From Pontederia crassipes (lineage: Eukaryota; Streptophyta; Magnoliopsida; Commelinales; Pontederiaceae): DNA of 64,000 nt. Positions 35,531 through 47,615 of this stretch are shown here, in pieces. The stretch covers positions 72,554,118 through 72,618,117 of the forward strand of contig CM060190.1 in NCBI GenBank assembly GCA_030549335.1, in the 5' to 3' direction. Under the pieces are notes generated by a model. The model did not search any database and was not told where the DNA came from. It worked only from the letters and a program-made list of their open reading frames with translations. Each line of letters begins with the position of its first letter. The first letter of the stretch is position 1. The position numbers and the translations under genes are program-made.

Positions 35531-36660
35531 AATTTGAAATTTTGAAAAGTTGAATTGAAAGTTTTGAAAAGTTGGATGATCGTTTAAATACAAAATTAAG
35601 TTTGGATGGAATAGAGAAAAAAATGTTGATGTGGTAAATTTTTATTTTTTTTAATTTGATATGGAGAAAAGAGAAAATGTTGACGTGGTGTCACGTAAGT
35701 ATCCACGTCAGCGTCACATCAGTGATTTACTGATTTAATGGCTATAATCAGTTGCGACGACCTTGATTGAAATATTTTTAAAGTTTGATGACCGTGGAGT
35801 TACAAAGTGAAGTTGGATGACCTTATTGGGAATACTCCTAAGTTGAATGATAATGACTGAAATTTACTTATAAATATTCTCTTTATTTTTTCTGTTTTTA
35901 TTTATATTCTTATTCATGTTTTTATCCATTTCTTTATTCATATTCATGTTTATTTTCATGTTCATGATACTTGTACTTGCTCGTGTTCTTATATAAACCT
36001 ATAGTGGAATATCTCACACAAGACTGTAAACTCCAAATGTAATAAGACAAGCGACTCATGCAAGGTTGTAGACTTTTAAAGGAAAGTGCCTCGCACAAGA
36101 TTATAGACTTTTCGGATAAGTGCTTCACACAAGACTATAAACTTTCTATGTTTTTCAAATTTTATCTTGTTACTTGATTAACTATCTTTTATATTCAATT
36201 CATCATTCATTGATGCAAGAGTAAACATGTCATTTTATACTATATCAAATTAATAGTAAATCAATTCTAAAAAATATGCAGAATTTGAGCTAGGCTAGGG
36301 TAAACCAGGGCCGGTCAATCACTGACTCATGCCGTGTTGTAGCTGATATGGTTCGGGTTCTATAAATCAAACTTTAACCTAACTTGTATGGAAACCCGAG
36401 TTGGGTACAATGTACACTTCTAATAATGGAAACCCAAGCCGAGTATGAACTGAACTCAGGCTCGATTCTCTAGAGCCCGAGCTAGGTTTTGACTAAATCC
36501 ATATCGGATTCAGACATCACTACGCCATGTTTGTTTAAACTTTATCGTAACTTTTCTATCAATTTATACATCCTTTCGATATAAAATAGAAAGGAAACTA
36601 TTATTGGATCGTGAGAGAACACGTGGATATTGATTCTTATTTTTATTCAAACTTTTCATA
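35531..36660. other. repeat-derived AT-rich stretch
   Basis: Roughly 35520-35850 resembles one arm of the foldback element at 12090-14965, with words such as GTTGGATGATC, AATGTTGACGTGG and ATCAGTGATTTACTG. The rest (to 36660) has no identifiable gene. Confidence 0.45.
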
Positions 36661-36671
36661 TCTTATCTTTT

Positions 36672-37050
36672 TTATCTTCGCTTACCTTGGAGAACATACA
36701 AACTACCGATTTTGAGGCCTTTCATCAACACAAGAGCACCACGGGAAATTTTCATTCCATTAGACTCAATAACAACTTTGCAATCATTTGAGTCTAAGAC
36801 ACCGAGAGATATAAGATTCTTTTTCAGATCAGGAACATGTCTAACTTTTGATAATGTCCTAATAATCCCATCATGCATCTTAATCTGGATGGACCCAATA
36901 CCAACAGTCTTATAGGCAGCATTGTTGCCCATAAGAACGACTCCACCTTCAACAGATTTGTACGTGGAGAACCAATCTCAATTGAGACACATATGGTATA
37001 AGCATCCAGAATCGAGAATCCATTCACTTAATGATCTGGATTTGTTTGAT
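36672..37050 (-). pseudogene. copia protease/pol N-terminal fragment
   Basis: The minus-strand frames carry a protease-like LSEWILDSG block near 37030, then KTVGIGSIQIKMHDGIIRTL, VRHVPDLKKNLISLGVLDS and SRGALVLMKG, the block order of copia protease and the region just after it. A stop and frame change separate the protease from the 86-residue open piece. It ends abruptly near 36672. Confidence 0.8.
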
Positions 37051-37160
37051 GCCGTTACCAACAGAACATCTTCATTATCACTTTCTGCTACACCGGCATC
37101 TGCAACTTCAGCCTTCTTATTTCCCTTCTCGTTGCCATCGTTAATCCTTTTATTCTTATT

Positions 37161-37823
37161 CTATAATTTGTAACACTCTGCTTTGATATGACCCTTCTTC
37201 TCGCAATAATTGCAGACTTTATCTCTGTTCTTCGACTTGGATCTGGATCTATCTTGATTTTGATTTTTCGTCTGATGTCTGCCTCTTGCGATCAGATGTG
37301 AGGCTTGATCATCAGATTTGCTGCTTGATCCCAATTCATTATCCAACTTTTCTTTGCTCAACAGTCTGCCCTTAACATCTTCAAACGTGAGTTTGTTCCT
37401 ACCGTAGATCATCGTCTCCTTAAAGGTTTTATATGAAGATGACAGAGAACAAAGAAGTAATATGGCCTGATCTTCATCATCAACCTTTGCATCTACGTTC
37501 TTCAAATCATTGTTTAGGGCAATGAACTCACTGATATGTGATTTGATCGACGTACCTTCGGCCATACGAAAGGTGTACAGCCGCTGCTTCAACACAAGTC
37601 GATTCGCTAGGGTTTTCGTCAGATACAGAGTTTCCAACTTCGTCCAAAGACCGAACGTCGTCTTCTCTGCGAGAACTTCCTGAAGAACATCGTTCGTCAG
37701 GCACAACTGAATCACAGACATGGCCTTCTCGTCGAGATCCTCCCAGGCGGATGCCTCCATGGCGTCAGGCTTTTGACCTAACAATGCCTTCTTCAACCCA
37801 TTCTGAACTAGGATGGCATGCAT
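37161..37823 (-). pseudogene. copia Gag polyprotein fragment
   Basis: A 220-residue open frame typical of copia Gag (UBN2 type), with WEDLDEKAMSVIQLCL, LWTKLETLYLTKTLANRL and SLSSSYKTFKETMIYG. It ends in a CX2CX4HX4C knuckle (CNYCEKKGHIKAEC) and then a stop. The N-terminal part upstream of 37823 lies after a stop or frame change. The frame is well kept compared with the copia element at the window start, suggesting a younger insertion. Confidence 0.88.
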
Positions 37824-37911
37824 CTGAACCTGTCACAAACTGAAATTTGTGTTCCCGTCGAACTTCTCGATGTCGAACTTCGTTGTAGTCATCTTCGCGG
37901 AAAGAAACTCA

Positions 37912-37923
37912 GCTCTGATACCA
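37912..37923 (-). other. tRNA-Met primer-binding site
   Basis: GCTCTGATACCA, the inverse of TGGTATCAGAGC, three bases inside the presumed LTR. It marks the minus orientation of this copia remnant. Confidence 0.85.
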
Positions 37924-37926
37924 ATT

Positions 37927-38255
37927 TGTTGCGAATAGAACACCGAGGATCGATGAATAATCAAAATAATGAAAGAAAGAAAAGATGAACACAGAGATTT
38001 CACGTGGTAAAATTCTCTTGATCAATGTGAACAAGAGAGAAACATCCACGGGCAAAGGAGGCCGCCGCCAAAAATTTTCACTATGAGCCAAAAGAGAACG
38101 TACATCATATAAAACCCTAACCCTCATATATAAAGGTCCATACCCTAACGGCCCAAGCCCTTCGCTTCCGCCACAGATTCTCATTTTTCCTCCTTTTTTA
38201 TTTTTTTTCTTTCATAATTTTGGGTACAGGGTACATAATTCAAGGCACATCAACA
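37927..38255 (-). repeat. copia 5' LTR
   Basis: Read on the minus strand it begins TGTTGATGTGCC and ends TTCGCAACA, with TG...CA termini. It is about 329 bp. The outer end is inferred from the TG and from similarity to common copia LTR starts, because no second LTR is present for comparison. Confidence 0.65.
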
Positions 38256-38692
38256 AATAGTGTTTTTTACGCTTAATGAGTCATCGTTATGCATTGGTAC
38301 ATATATGTATGTACATATTTCCAATTGCCGTGAATTAGCTTAATTATATAATTTGTTAGACAGACATCATATATGTGGATATAAATAATGGATATAATGA
38401 TGGTCCTATCAAGTCATGGTGTAGGAAGGTCCTCCCAAACTCCCTGTCCCTTCGTTCCAAAATCGATGACTTTGGTAAAAAGATGAAGAGTATTCGTGTT
38501 AGAAAGTGAAGTTAGAAGATGTTGATATCGTTGAGCAAACGTTAAAATTGGAGGGCATGTGAGGATCCAAACAATTTCTTTTTTGCATTCATATCAACTC
38601 AAATTCGAAATTTTGCTTAAATAAGGAGGAGTCCGATTATCACTCCACTCCACTCCCCCAACTGACATAATTTCACTAGTAAATTTCTGGCA

Positions 38693-38930
38693 TATTTCAT
38701 TTGGCAATGTTAGTGTCTTCATCAATTAGGGGATAGTAATTTGAGGATTGAATAATATTCTAATTAATGTATAATGATTAAATATTAGTTGACAGTGGTT
38801 TGAATAAATTTAACAAAAATAATTGGATAATATAATGATTGAATTAATGATAACTATAAAATGAAAAAATACACATGAAGATATAATTTACATCCTTATT
38901 TGTGTGAGATACTAAAATAATTAGTTTGTG
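38693..38930 (+). repeat. diverged direct repeat, copy 2
   Basis: Partner of 35109-35530; the copia remnant lies between the two copies. A duplicated flank would fit a local duplication that included the copy C region. Confidence 0.55.
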
Positions 38931-39360
38931 ACATGTTAATTTGGAGAGTAATATTTTCTGAAACATTGTTTGTTATAATACAAAAAATATTAATTAATAT
39001 TTTTAAGAGAAATATTCTTTTTTACATTGATAGGTAAAAATAGAGATGCAAATTAAGTATTAAAATCAAATATGTAACATGATATTTACAAATAATTTTA
39101 AAAATGGAAAGAATAAGAGCATATTAAAATTATGAAAAATAAGTATACTTCATATTTATATGCTAGAGTATATTATATAGAATAATGGCTCGTTCAACTT
39201 TTCATATAAATAAAAATAATGGATGGATCAACCTACTATAATGCATGGAGTATACTGAGTACCCCCATTAGAAATCTTAACACCGTAAGTTAATGGAAGG
39301 AAGCAATTGTCAAGTAATCTATGTTGTCATTAACATAATAAATTAAAATAAGAATTTAAT
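38931..39360. other. AT-rich intergenic stretch
   Basis: No feature seen. Confidence 0.4.
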
Positions 39361-39374
39361 GGGGTGCTCCCAAC

Positions 39375-40125
39375 TTAACAGCTACCATTTTTTCAGCCGT
39401 TGGATTGAATCGGAATGGTGGATGCGCGCATAGTTCAGCTTGACACTTTTGCCCCCATTCAACTTCATCATTTTTTCATCGGTTCGATGCCTTCCATCGT
39501 CACAGAGCTTGCAAAATCTTTTTGCCCTAACAAACAACAATGCTCATCCGCGATCTAGTGGTCATTGATGTCAGTTCTGCTCACGAAGATGTCATCATAG
39601 CCGTTATTGCTTGCGAAGTCATTATCAGTGCTACTATCAAAGACGTCAGTGTTGCTCGCGAAGATGCCAGTTCTGCTACTCGAAGATGTCGTCATCATCT
39701 TTGTTGCTCATGAAGATGTCGGTGCTTCTCGTGAAGATGCCGTCATTGCCAATACTGCTCGTGAAGATGCTGACATCACTGTTTTTGCTCGCGAATACGG
39801 CTATTTTGCTCGCAATTTGTTCGTTGCTGATTCTACTCATAAACCATTCATCATCGATTCTACACGGTCAAGCAAAGACGTGGTGCCGAGGTCTAGAAAA
39901 GATGCGGAGCTGAGGTCTCGCGAAGATGCAATCGATTAAAGAGAAAGAAGACGTCAAGATCGATCGAAGAAATTTTAGGGCAAAAATTTTAAGGCCGATC
40001 GGGTAGGGATGAACCAGCGAAAGTGAGGCTGAATTATGGGCAAAGTGCCAAGCTGAACCTTGTGCGCGCATGCACCATTCCATCTTAATCCAACAACTAA
40101 GAAAATGTGTAGTCTTTGTGGTGGC
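39375..40125. mobile_element. long-inverted-repeat element with internal repeats
   Basis: The left arm (about 39375-39535) and right arm (about 39970-40125) are inverted copies. For example GGAATGGTGGATGCGCGCAT and TGACACTTTTGCCC pair with TGCGCGCATGCACCATTCC and GGGCAAAGTGCCA on the right. The centre (about 39565-39800) has a degenerate GCTCGYGAAGATGYC repeat. Long arms suggest a Mutator-like non-autonomous element. No transposase or clear 9-bp duplication was found. Confidence 0.6.
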
Positions 40126-40800
40126 ATTGTGCTCTCATGCATCCAGAGCCATCTGATCTGTGTGTGCACACCAGTTCGGAGGAGGGGTTCGAGTGGTTCA
40201 ACGAGCAGGGGGTGGAGGGATGGAACGGTTCAGTGAGCAAGGTTGGCTTGCGCGACATTGACGTGTGCGGCTTCTTGTGAAAGGGTTGGATGGATCGACC
40301 GGTTCAACATGCGTGACTTGGTGTCGGTCGTTCTAGTGTGCGCATGCGACGGTTCGGCGATGGGCAAAGGAGGGCGAAAATTTGGTTGAGAGCGAATTTG
40401 GATCTTCTGCTATTGCTGCTGGAGGGGAGATCGGAGATGTGAGGCACAGATCCGTGCAAGATCGTCGATCGCCACTGACATTCGCCCTCTGCACGAGATG
40501 GCCGCCCCTCACCGATCCCGTCCCTTGTAGATCAAAGATGTGGGATACAAACCAAGGAGGGATGATCGACGAGGGGATGTCCATGGTTTGGTGGAGGAGA
40601 CAAGGGGATGTCGACGAGTGTCTCCTGAGTGCCGAAGATGATCGGCGAAGAACCCTGAGCGATGAACCAATTTCAGATGAATCGAACCCCTGCGAACTGA
40701 CGTGACGTTCGCGAACTGGACGAACCGAGCTGAATTGACGCGCACATATCTAATCTGTCCATCTCAGATCGAATGACTCTACATATGTGGACGCACAATG
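40126..40800. mobile_element. possible second inverted-repeat element
   Basis: Weak inverted similarity between ATTGTGCTCTCATGCATCCA near 40126 and TATGTGGACGCACAATGAT near 40785 encloses a GC-richer core. Overlapping frames of 107, 83 and 78 residues in the core match no family I know. It might be a captured host fragment inside a Mutator-like element. Confidence 0.35.
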
Positions 40801-41548
40801 ATATCACAAATATGTGGTAGTACACTAATATTTCTCTTATATATATAAATTTAACTCACTTGCACTTCACACAATTTAAATATAATATAATATAAATATA
40901 AATATAAATATAATATAATATTTTATTTTATTATACAAGTACTATTTTTTGTAACATATAATATGCCTATAAATATCCTAAAATTTGAATTAAGACAAGT
41001 ATTAGTTAAGTTTATATTTTAAAACAAATATTTTATCTAAAATAATATTATATATTTATAAAAGTTATATTAGTTTTTCCAAATCCTACTCTAAATAATA
41101 GTTAAAGGTGATATGGTTAAGATATCTGATATTTTAAATTAAAAAATAAGTATGACTGTTCATATCCACAGTAAACATTAAGTAAGGTTGTATTTATATA
41201 TAATTATTCGATATTATAAATAAAAATTTAATGAAGTGTAAATAGTCAATATGTAATTTGTCAAAAAATTAATACACAAATTAATAATGAAAATGCCAAG
41301 TGTTCATACCAATAATTAAATAATGTAAGTAATCAATGTGATATTTAATAATGGGAGTATCAAGTGTCAATATGTAATTAAATGATACAATAAATTAATA
41401 TGAGATTGGAATAATAATTATTATAAAAATTATAAATTAAAAAATGACAAAAAAAGGAAGAATGGTGAAAGAAGAAGAGGCTTGATGCATGGCTTTATAC
41501 AAATATGAGATGTCAAATATCACTGCAACTTGGGGGAAAAATGTCCAG

Positions 41549-41618
<70 letters not shown>

Positions 41619-42379
41619 GATAGTTTTGACTTTTGAAGGAGATAGAAGAAAAGTCAATATCGTTCGATTTCATGCGCTTATTTTCATCATTTATTTCCAA
41701 TAATAATAATAATATTCAATGATAACATAATTAATAAATTTTTTTTTTTTTTAAAAAAGGGATGCAATTAAAAATACTTAGATTTATTCATATCTCGATA
41801 TAGTTGCTACTTAACAAAACGTTATAAAAAATTGATATATTTTCGACACAGAAATTTTAACTATAATAAAGATTCGATATAGTTGAAAAATAAAAAAAAT
41901 AAGGTTTAAAATATTAGATATAACTCATATGGGTAATATAATTTCTAGATAACATGACAAAATAAAATAAAAAATATTAAATTTAATATAATTTCCAACA
42001 AAAAAATGGATAAGAAAATTTTAACAAAATTAAAATAGAAGAAGTTTACTTATAAATTGGGATAATTATAATATAGATGTACATAAACGTATTAAAAGAC
42101 AATAATTCGATACATTATGTTTTTTCTTATTTTTTAATATCTCATTTTCTGAAAGGGCGCAAATTTCAGATTGAAAACTTGAATCCTCTTAAAATTTTAA
42201 AAATTCAAATGGTAAAGGCAGTCTGAAACCACGTGGGAAAGTTCAAGGCATGGAGAGGAGACCATGCATTAAATGTGAAACGGATGCATACCAACCGTGT
42301 CTCACCCATTCGTCGACAATATCAGCGCCATCTAGTTAAATAACATTTTCCTGAATTTCAAAATATTAGAACCCCAAAA
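40801..42379. other. AT-rich stretch with AAT microsatellite
   Basis: No gene. An AAT trinucleotide run of about 23 units (41551-41618) is the only clear feature; the poly-isoleucine frame over it is an artefact. Confidence 0.6.
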
Positions 42380-45300
42380 AGTAAGGCGGAAAGTTATTTA
42401 GATTGAATCGATTTTTTTGACAAAAAAATTATTTGTTATTTTTTAGATTAATGTTTAAAATCAAAAAAAATATTTTAAAATTATTTTTAAAAAATAAAAA
42501 TCATCCTCTAACGAGTTAATTTTTTTGAGTTGCTGTTTTAATAAATAATATTTTAAAAATATATAATAAATTAATATTAATATTAATATTAATTTATTTA
42601 ATTTTATAATTAAATATAGGATATAGTGTTAGAACTATTAAATTAGAGTTTCATAAAATGATAAGAATATATTAAGTTATATGAAAAAATTATTACACTC
42701 ATAATAAAATAATTGATTACATCTAAATTAATTACATAAATAAAAATTAATAAATAAAAGTGGACTCCACGAGCTCTTATGATTTTTATTTTGGGGTGAA
42801 ACTCTAATTTAAGTAGGTCAGTTTTGCTCTATTTAAAGTCCGTCCTAAATTGTATTCGATCCCTTAATTTTTTATTTTTTCGAATCGAATAAACACTACA
42901 AGAAAATTGTCGAATAGCGACGCAAATTAGCGTTGCCATATTACGCGACTCTAAATTGACGCTAATAACGTCTCAATAGAGCCGTCATTGGGTCGACAAG
43001 AGGATATGCTAAGTGCCTCTCTATAGCGTTCATATAGTGTCACATTAGCGTCACAAAATGTAGACGCTAAGTGAGATGCCAAAGTGATACTATTTCGGTG
43101 CTATTATTACGCACGAAAACTAATAAACACGCAACAGATGGTAGCGCTATATAGGCGTCGTAGGGCTGTGACGCCAAATTAACGTCACAAGCGAAGTGAT
43201 GCTAAATCGTCGCGAATGTAAGAGCTGATATTAGCGCTGACTTCTTGCGTTGCATTGGCATCACAAGCATGCTGACACTACAATAGCGTCACTGTGACCG
43301 CGACGCTAAGTCGACGCTAATATCATATAATGTATATATAGTATAGTCGACGCTAAGTCTTTTACATTTTTTTGATATAATCTATATAATACTAACTACA
43401 CTACATTATACTATACTATACTAAGCTATATTATGCTATATTATACACCATACTATACTATATTATTCTATTATATAATATACAAAAGTTAATATGCCAT
43501 GCTATACATACATTATACTCTAATTTTTAAATTCTAAAATCGGAGGAATAGTGCTTCTTCATTTTTTATAAAATTCAAATGGCGATTGCTAGATATCCGA
43601 CCAGATCATCACAAAATTTGTATCTCCCATAGTCCACGACAACACAAATTTTTCAGTATTTTTTGACGATTTCAGGAGGCCGTATGACAAAGTTAAGAAC
43701 TTAGGAAAAAAAGTCTTATGATGGTCTTAGACGTGAGTCCGGGGGGAATTAATTGAAACAAAAATTACGAACTCGTAGAGATCAACATGAACTGTCCACC
43801 CGCACAAGAATCGCGACGATCGGAGGTAAGAAGAAATTCAATAAAATGAGCAAAGTTTTGTACACATATACACATACACATAAATATATACATATACATA
43901 TACATATATATACACACATATAAAGATACATACATATATACATATACATTTAATCAATTTATAGTTAACAAATAACTTATAGTTTGGCGCCACTTATGCG
44001 TCACAATAACGGCAATATCATTTTAGCATCACAGTAGTGCCACAATAACGTCGCAAAGCTGTGACACTAAATTAGCGTCTCAAATACGCGACAACAATGT
44101 GACGTGATGCTCTAACTTAGCGTCACAATATATTGATTCTTTAACTTGCGACGCTATTTGGCATACAACATGGTGCCATATTAGCGATTCAATAGTGTCG
44201 CATCATTGACGTCGCTAACTAGCGATCCGTATGCTCATCAAGGAATGAATCCTGACTATCCGTTATTTTAATCTGACGATTTGTAACACCTCTTTTAATT
44301 AAGCCGATCTCTCTCCCTTTTTTAATGTCAGCAACATCCTCTTTCTACTGAGCCGCCACCGCCTTTTCCCTTCTAACCCTCTGATGCCTTCTCCCTCCGA
44401 TACCTTCTCCTGCCGACACGTCCGTTGTTGTCACATGCCTCCCAGATGTCGTCCGCTGCCACCACCACCTCCCTGATGCCGTTCGCTACCACGGCCTGCC
44501 TCCCTGCATGAGACACCACCTTTTTCCCTACTGCCATCGCGTCCCCTCCCTACTCGAGATATAGCCTTTTCCCCTCCGACCCCTTCTCCCCTGCCGCCGC
44601 CATGTCTGTCGCCGCCTGCCTCCCTACTTGAGACACCATCTTTCTCACCTGCCGCCGTCGCTTGCCTTCCTGCTCGAGACACCGCCTTCTCCCCCTCTGT
44701 CCCCTTCTTTCATGCCGTCGACGCATCTGTTGTCGTCTGCCTCCCTGACGCGGATGAGGCACTCCACGGCGTGTGAGGCATTGCACGACGGGTGAGGCAC
44801 TGGACGGCGGGGTCCTTAAGAATGATATGTTTGTTGATGTCATGGATAAAGGCGGCGCTAATGCGGTTGATCATGTATAATGTGTAATGTGATTATAATG
44901 TGTAATTTGAAATGTATATGTAAACTTGATGTATAATTGTGTAATGTGTAATTTGATGAATTTGATGAACCTAATGAGAACGTATACATAATCGAGTATC
45001 ATAGTTAAATTTGTGTAAATAAATGTGAAATGTAAATTAAATTGTACAAAGCATGCTATTTTCATTGGATGAAGATGTCGTAGTTAGCGTCTCCTTAGCG
45101 TCACATTAGAGTTGCAAATTTAGCACCTCATTATCATCACACAATTGCGTCGCTATTGAACGTCGCAGTAGCATCTGCATAGTGGCACAACCAACGACGA
45201 GGATAAACTTAAGCATTATTATAGCGCCATACTAACGTCAAAACAACGCCATGTTAGCATTAGCGTCAATCCGGTGTCGCCTTAGCGTCGCACACTCCAG

Positions 45301-45488
45301 CACCATTTTAGCGTTAGTAACGACGACGCAAATAGCGTCGGACCTTTGGCGTCATCATGATTGTGACGCGTAGGCGACGCTAATTCATCGCTACATTATT
45401 CAACGACGCATTAGAGTCAATATACGCATATCGCTAATTGATTAATTTCTTGTAGTAAAATTTTTTGATTCAGTTTGATTTTTCTTAC
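42380..45488. mobile_element. hAT-like miniature element split by CACTA element 3
   Basis: The outer parts (42380-42893 and 45458-45488) resemble the hAT-like element at 46196-46686. Shared words are GGNGGAAAGTNATTT with AATCGATTTTT at the left and TTGATTTTTCTTACACCCC at the right. The CACTA element lies between them, so it inserted second. I could not read a target-site duplication for this copy. Confidence 0.6.
42894..45457. mobile_element. non-autonomous CACTA element 3 (TTAGCGTC subfamily)
   Basis: Starts CACTACAAGAAAATTGTCG and ends TTTCTTGTAGTA, with an AAA duplication (42891-42893 and 45458-45460). Its subterminal repeats are TTAGCGTC/GACGCTAA words, unlike the CGACGGT repeats of elements 1, 2 and 4, so it would use a different transposase specificity. 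The centre (about 44330-44820) is GC-richer with no recognisable protein. It shares the first 30 bases with element 5. Confidence 0.88.
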
Positions 45489-46195
45489 ACCCCAAGTGGA
45501 ACGAAGAATAAGGTGAAGACTCGCATTATAGTTCTCATTGAGTTAACCAAAATTTTGATTGGTGATATAATATTTCATTCACATATGTACTATTTGTTTG
45601 ATCGATGCCTTTGCTTCACTAAAAAAATTGGTGATTGTTTTATTTAATTTTTATATATCATTCATGATTTTTTATTTTAATATTTCGCATCTTTAAATTT
45701 TACTAATAAATATAGATAAAATTGGTTTTAAAATAATCAACATTTTTATAACAAAATATAATGTTATAAAATAATATTATTTAAAATAAAATATCATAAA
45801 TGAATTATTATGAATATGAGATGCATAGAAGAACGAGTGTAAATTGCATTTTCATGTTTATCGTGTCAATGTATTAATATATTTATCAAATAAAATTTGT
45901 TAAACTTACAATCAAATCATTGTTCATTATGGGATAACATTAATTTTGTTTTTCTTAAAAATTGCTGGATAAATATTTTTATGAATAAAAAACAACATCT
46001 CAACTATCGACCGAATAATAAGCTAATAAATGCGAAATGCGACTGAAAAAGTAAAATAAATTGCATCAAACCGGAACATTATGTAATACTAATACTCTAT
46101 AGTTGAACATCTTAAAAAATTTAGTTAGTTTTCATATATTGTGTGCCATATAAGAAAATATTATTTCGAAAATATAAAATAGAGATGGCTAAAGT
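45489..46195. other. AT-rich intergenic stretch
   Basis: No gene or clear repeat. Confidence 0.45.
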
Positions 46196-46686
46196 TAGGG
46201 GTGAAAGTAATTTGGGTTGGGAGGAATTTTCGAATCGATTTTTAAAATTTTAAAAAGTAGGCATAAAAAACATTTTTTTTCGGTACATGGACTAAAATCA
46301 TTTTGAAAAAATAAAAACCACCTCTAGTGAGTCAATTTTTTCAGATGATTTTTTTGGACCTTATTTTTATATAATTATATTTTAAAAATATATAGAATAA
46401 ATGAAAATTAATATAAAAAATTAATTTTATATTAAATATATGATATACTACTAAAATTTTAAAGTTATTAAATTAGAGTTTGATAATGTGATAGAAAAGC
46501 ATGAAATTTTATACAAAAAGTATTCTATCTATAATAAAAGAATTGATAATACATGTATTAATTATATAAATAAAAAATTATAAATTAAAAATGAACTCTA
46601 TGAGTTCTACGTTTTTTTAATGTTCGATTCGATTTTTTTTTGTCGGATAGATTTTTCGAGTTGGTCGAATTTTTCTTACATCCCTA
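46196..46686. mobile_element. 491-bp hAT-like miniature element
   Basis: Termini TAGGGGTGAAAG and CTTACATCCCTA are near-inverted repeats. The flanks GCTAAAGT (46188-46195) and CCTAAAGT (46687-46694) match at 7 of 8 positions, an hAT-size duplication. There is no coding capacity. It is related to 42380-45488. Confidence 0.78.
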
Positions 46687-46694
46687 CCTAAAGT

Positions 46695-47368
46695 TGGTGA
46701 GAGAAAAGTTAATTTATAATTAAAAAAGAAGCTATATATATATATATATATATATATGGGTTTAAGGTCACACAAATTTACTACAAATTACAGCTTATTT
46801 CTTTAAACCACCCGATCAGATCGGATGGCTATTCTTTTTCTTGTCTTTCCTATTTTGTAAGAATTTGTCTTCCTCGAGCCTCATCATGTCTCTTTAGTAA
46901 AATTTTATCAAGTAATGGATGTGTTAGATTGTGTTTACGTTTGATTGAATTTGGACAAAGGGATAATTTGAGGACTCGACGAATCCAAGGTGAGGGAACA
47001 CTCAATTGATATGAATTGATAAACTCCGAAGTCATGACATTGTTCCACCTGATGTTGAATAAATTTTTATGATAGCTTTCTTCATGCATATTTATATATT
47101 TGTATGCTTCATATGTGTGTCATCATATGACTTGTGATATTTATTATGAATTTTGGAAATTCGTCAAAGTTTATCTTTGTAAAATTGAAGTGAATATTTG
47201 ATTTTCGAAAGGAAAGTTTATATGATGGATTCGAATATTAAACTTCTACTTGAAAGTTGCATTCATGCATCATGTGCATTATATGTAAAAACACGCATAA
47301 GATAGAGTGTTTTCACCTCGGAAGTTTGGCCAATTCCAAGTAGACCGATTGGGGTCCAGTGTTCTCTA
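46695..47368. other. intergenic stretch with TA run
   Basis: A TA microsatellite at about 46733-46756; otherwise no recognisable feature. Confidence 0.45.
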
Positions 47369-47615
47369 TGTCGATATAGTGACATGATGAGCATGTTCAA
47401 CACCCTGTGTCGATATAGTGACACGAAGGGTGAAATTAGAACAACCATCCTGTGGTGATATAGTGATACGAGGGATGAAATGAAGAAAGAAAAGAAATAA
47501 GCTCTGTGTCGATATAGTGACACGAGGAGGAGTTCAACGTCATGTGATAATATAGTAACACAAAGGACGAAATTAGAACAACCACTATGTGGCGATATAG
47601 TGACACGAGGGGTGT
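47369..47615. repeat. GATATAGTGACAC repeat cluster
   Basis: Six degenerate copies of TGTSGATATAGTGACACGA (near 47369, 47407, 47451, 47507, 47543 and 47589) at irregular spacing of about 36-56 bp. Several are followed by GGTGAAATTAGAACAACC-like spacers. On the minus strand they create a 135-residue frame (47263-47670) with recurring SLYRHR words. I regard this frame as a by-product of the repeat, not as a gene. Confidence 0.75.

Larger units (their letters stand above)
36672..38255 (-). mobile_element. truncated Ty1-copia element (minus strand)
   Basis: From right to left on the minus strand: LTR (37927-38255), primer-binding site, Gag (to 37161) and the start of protease/pol (to 36672). Integrase, reverse transcriptase, RNase H and the second LTR are missing, so this is a 5' remnant. 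It lies between copies C and D of the receptor kinase. Confidence 0.88.

Noticed and set aside
41437..41700. Poly-isoleucine frame, 87 residues
   Set aside because: It is the translation of the AAT microsatellite.
44431..44843. Gly/Arg-rich frames, 83 and 97 residues
   Set aside because: They are in the core of CACTA element 3, overlap each other and have no family resemblance.
47369..47615. CRISPR-like spaced repeats
   Set aside because: Repeats are degenerate, spacing is irregular, spacers are similar to each other and the genome is a plant's.
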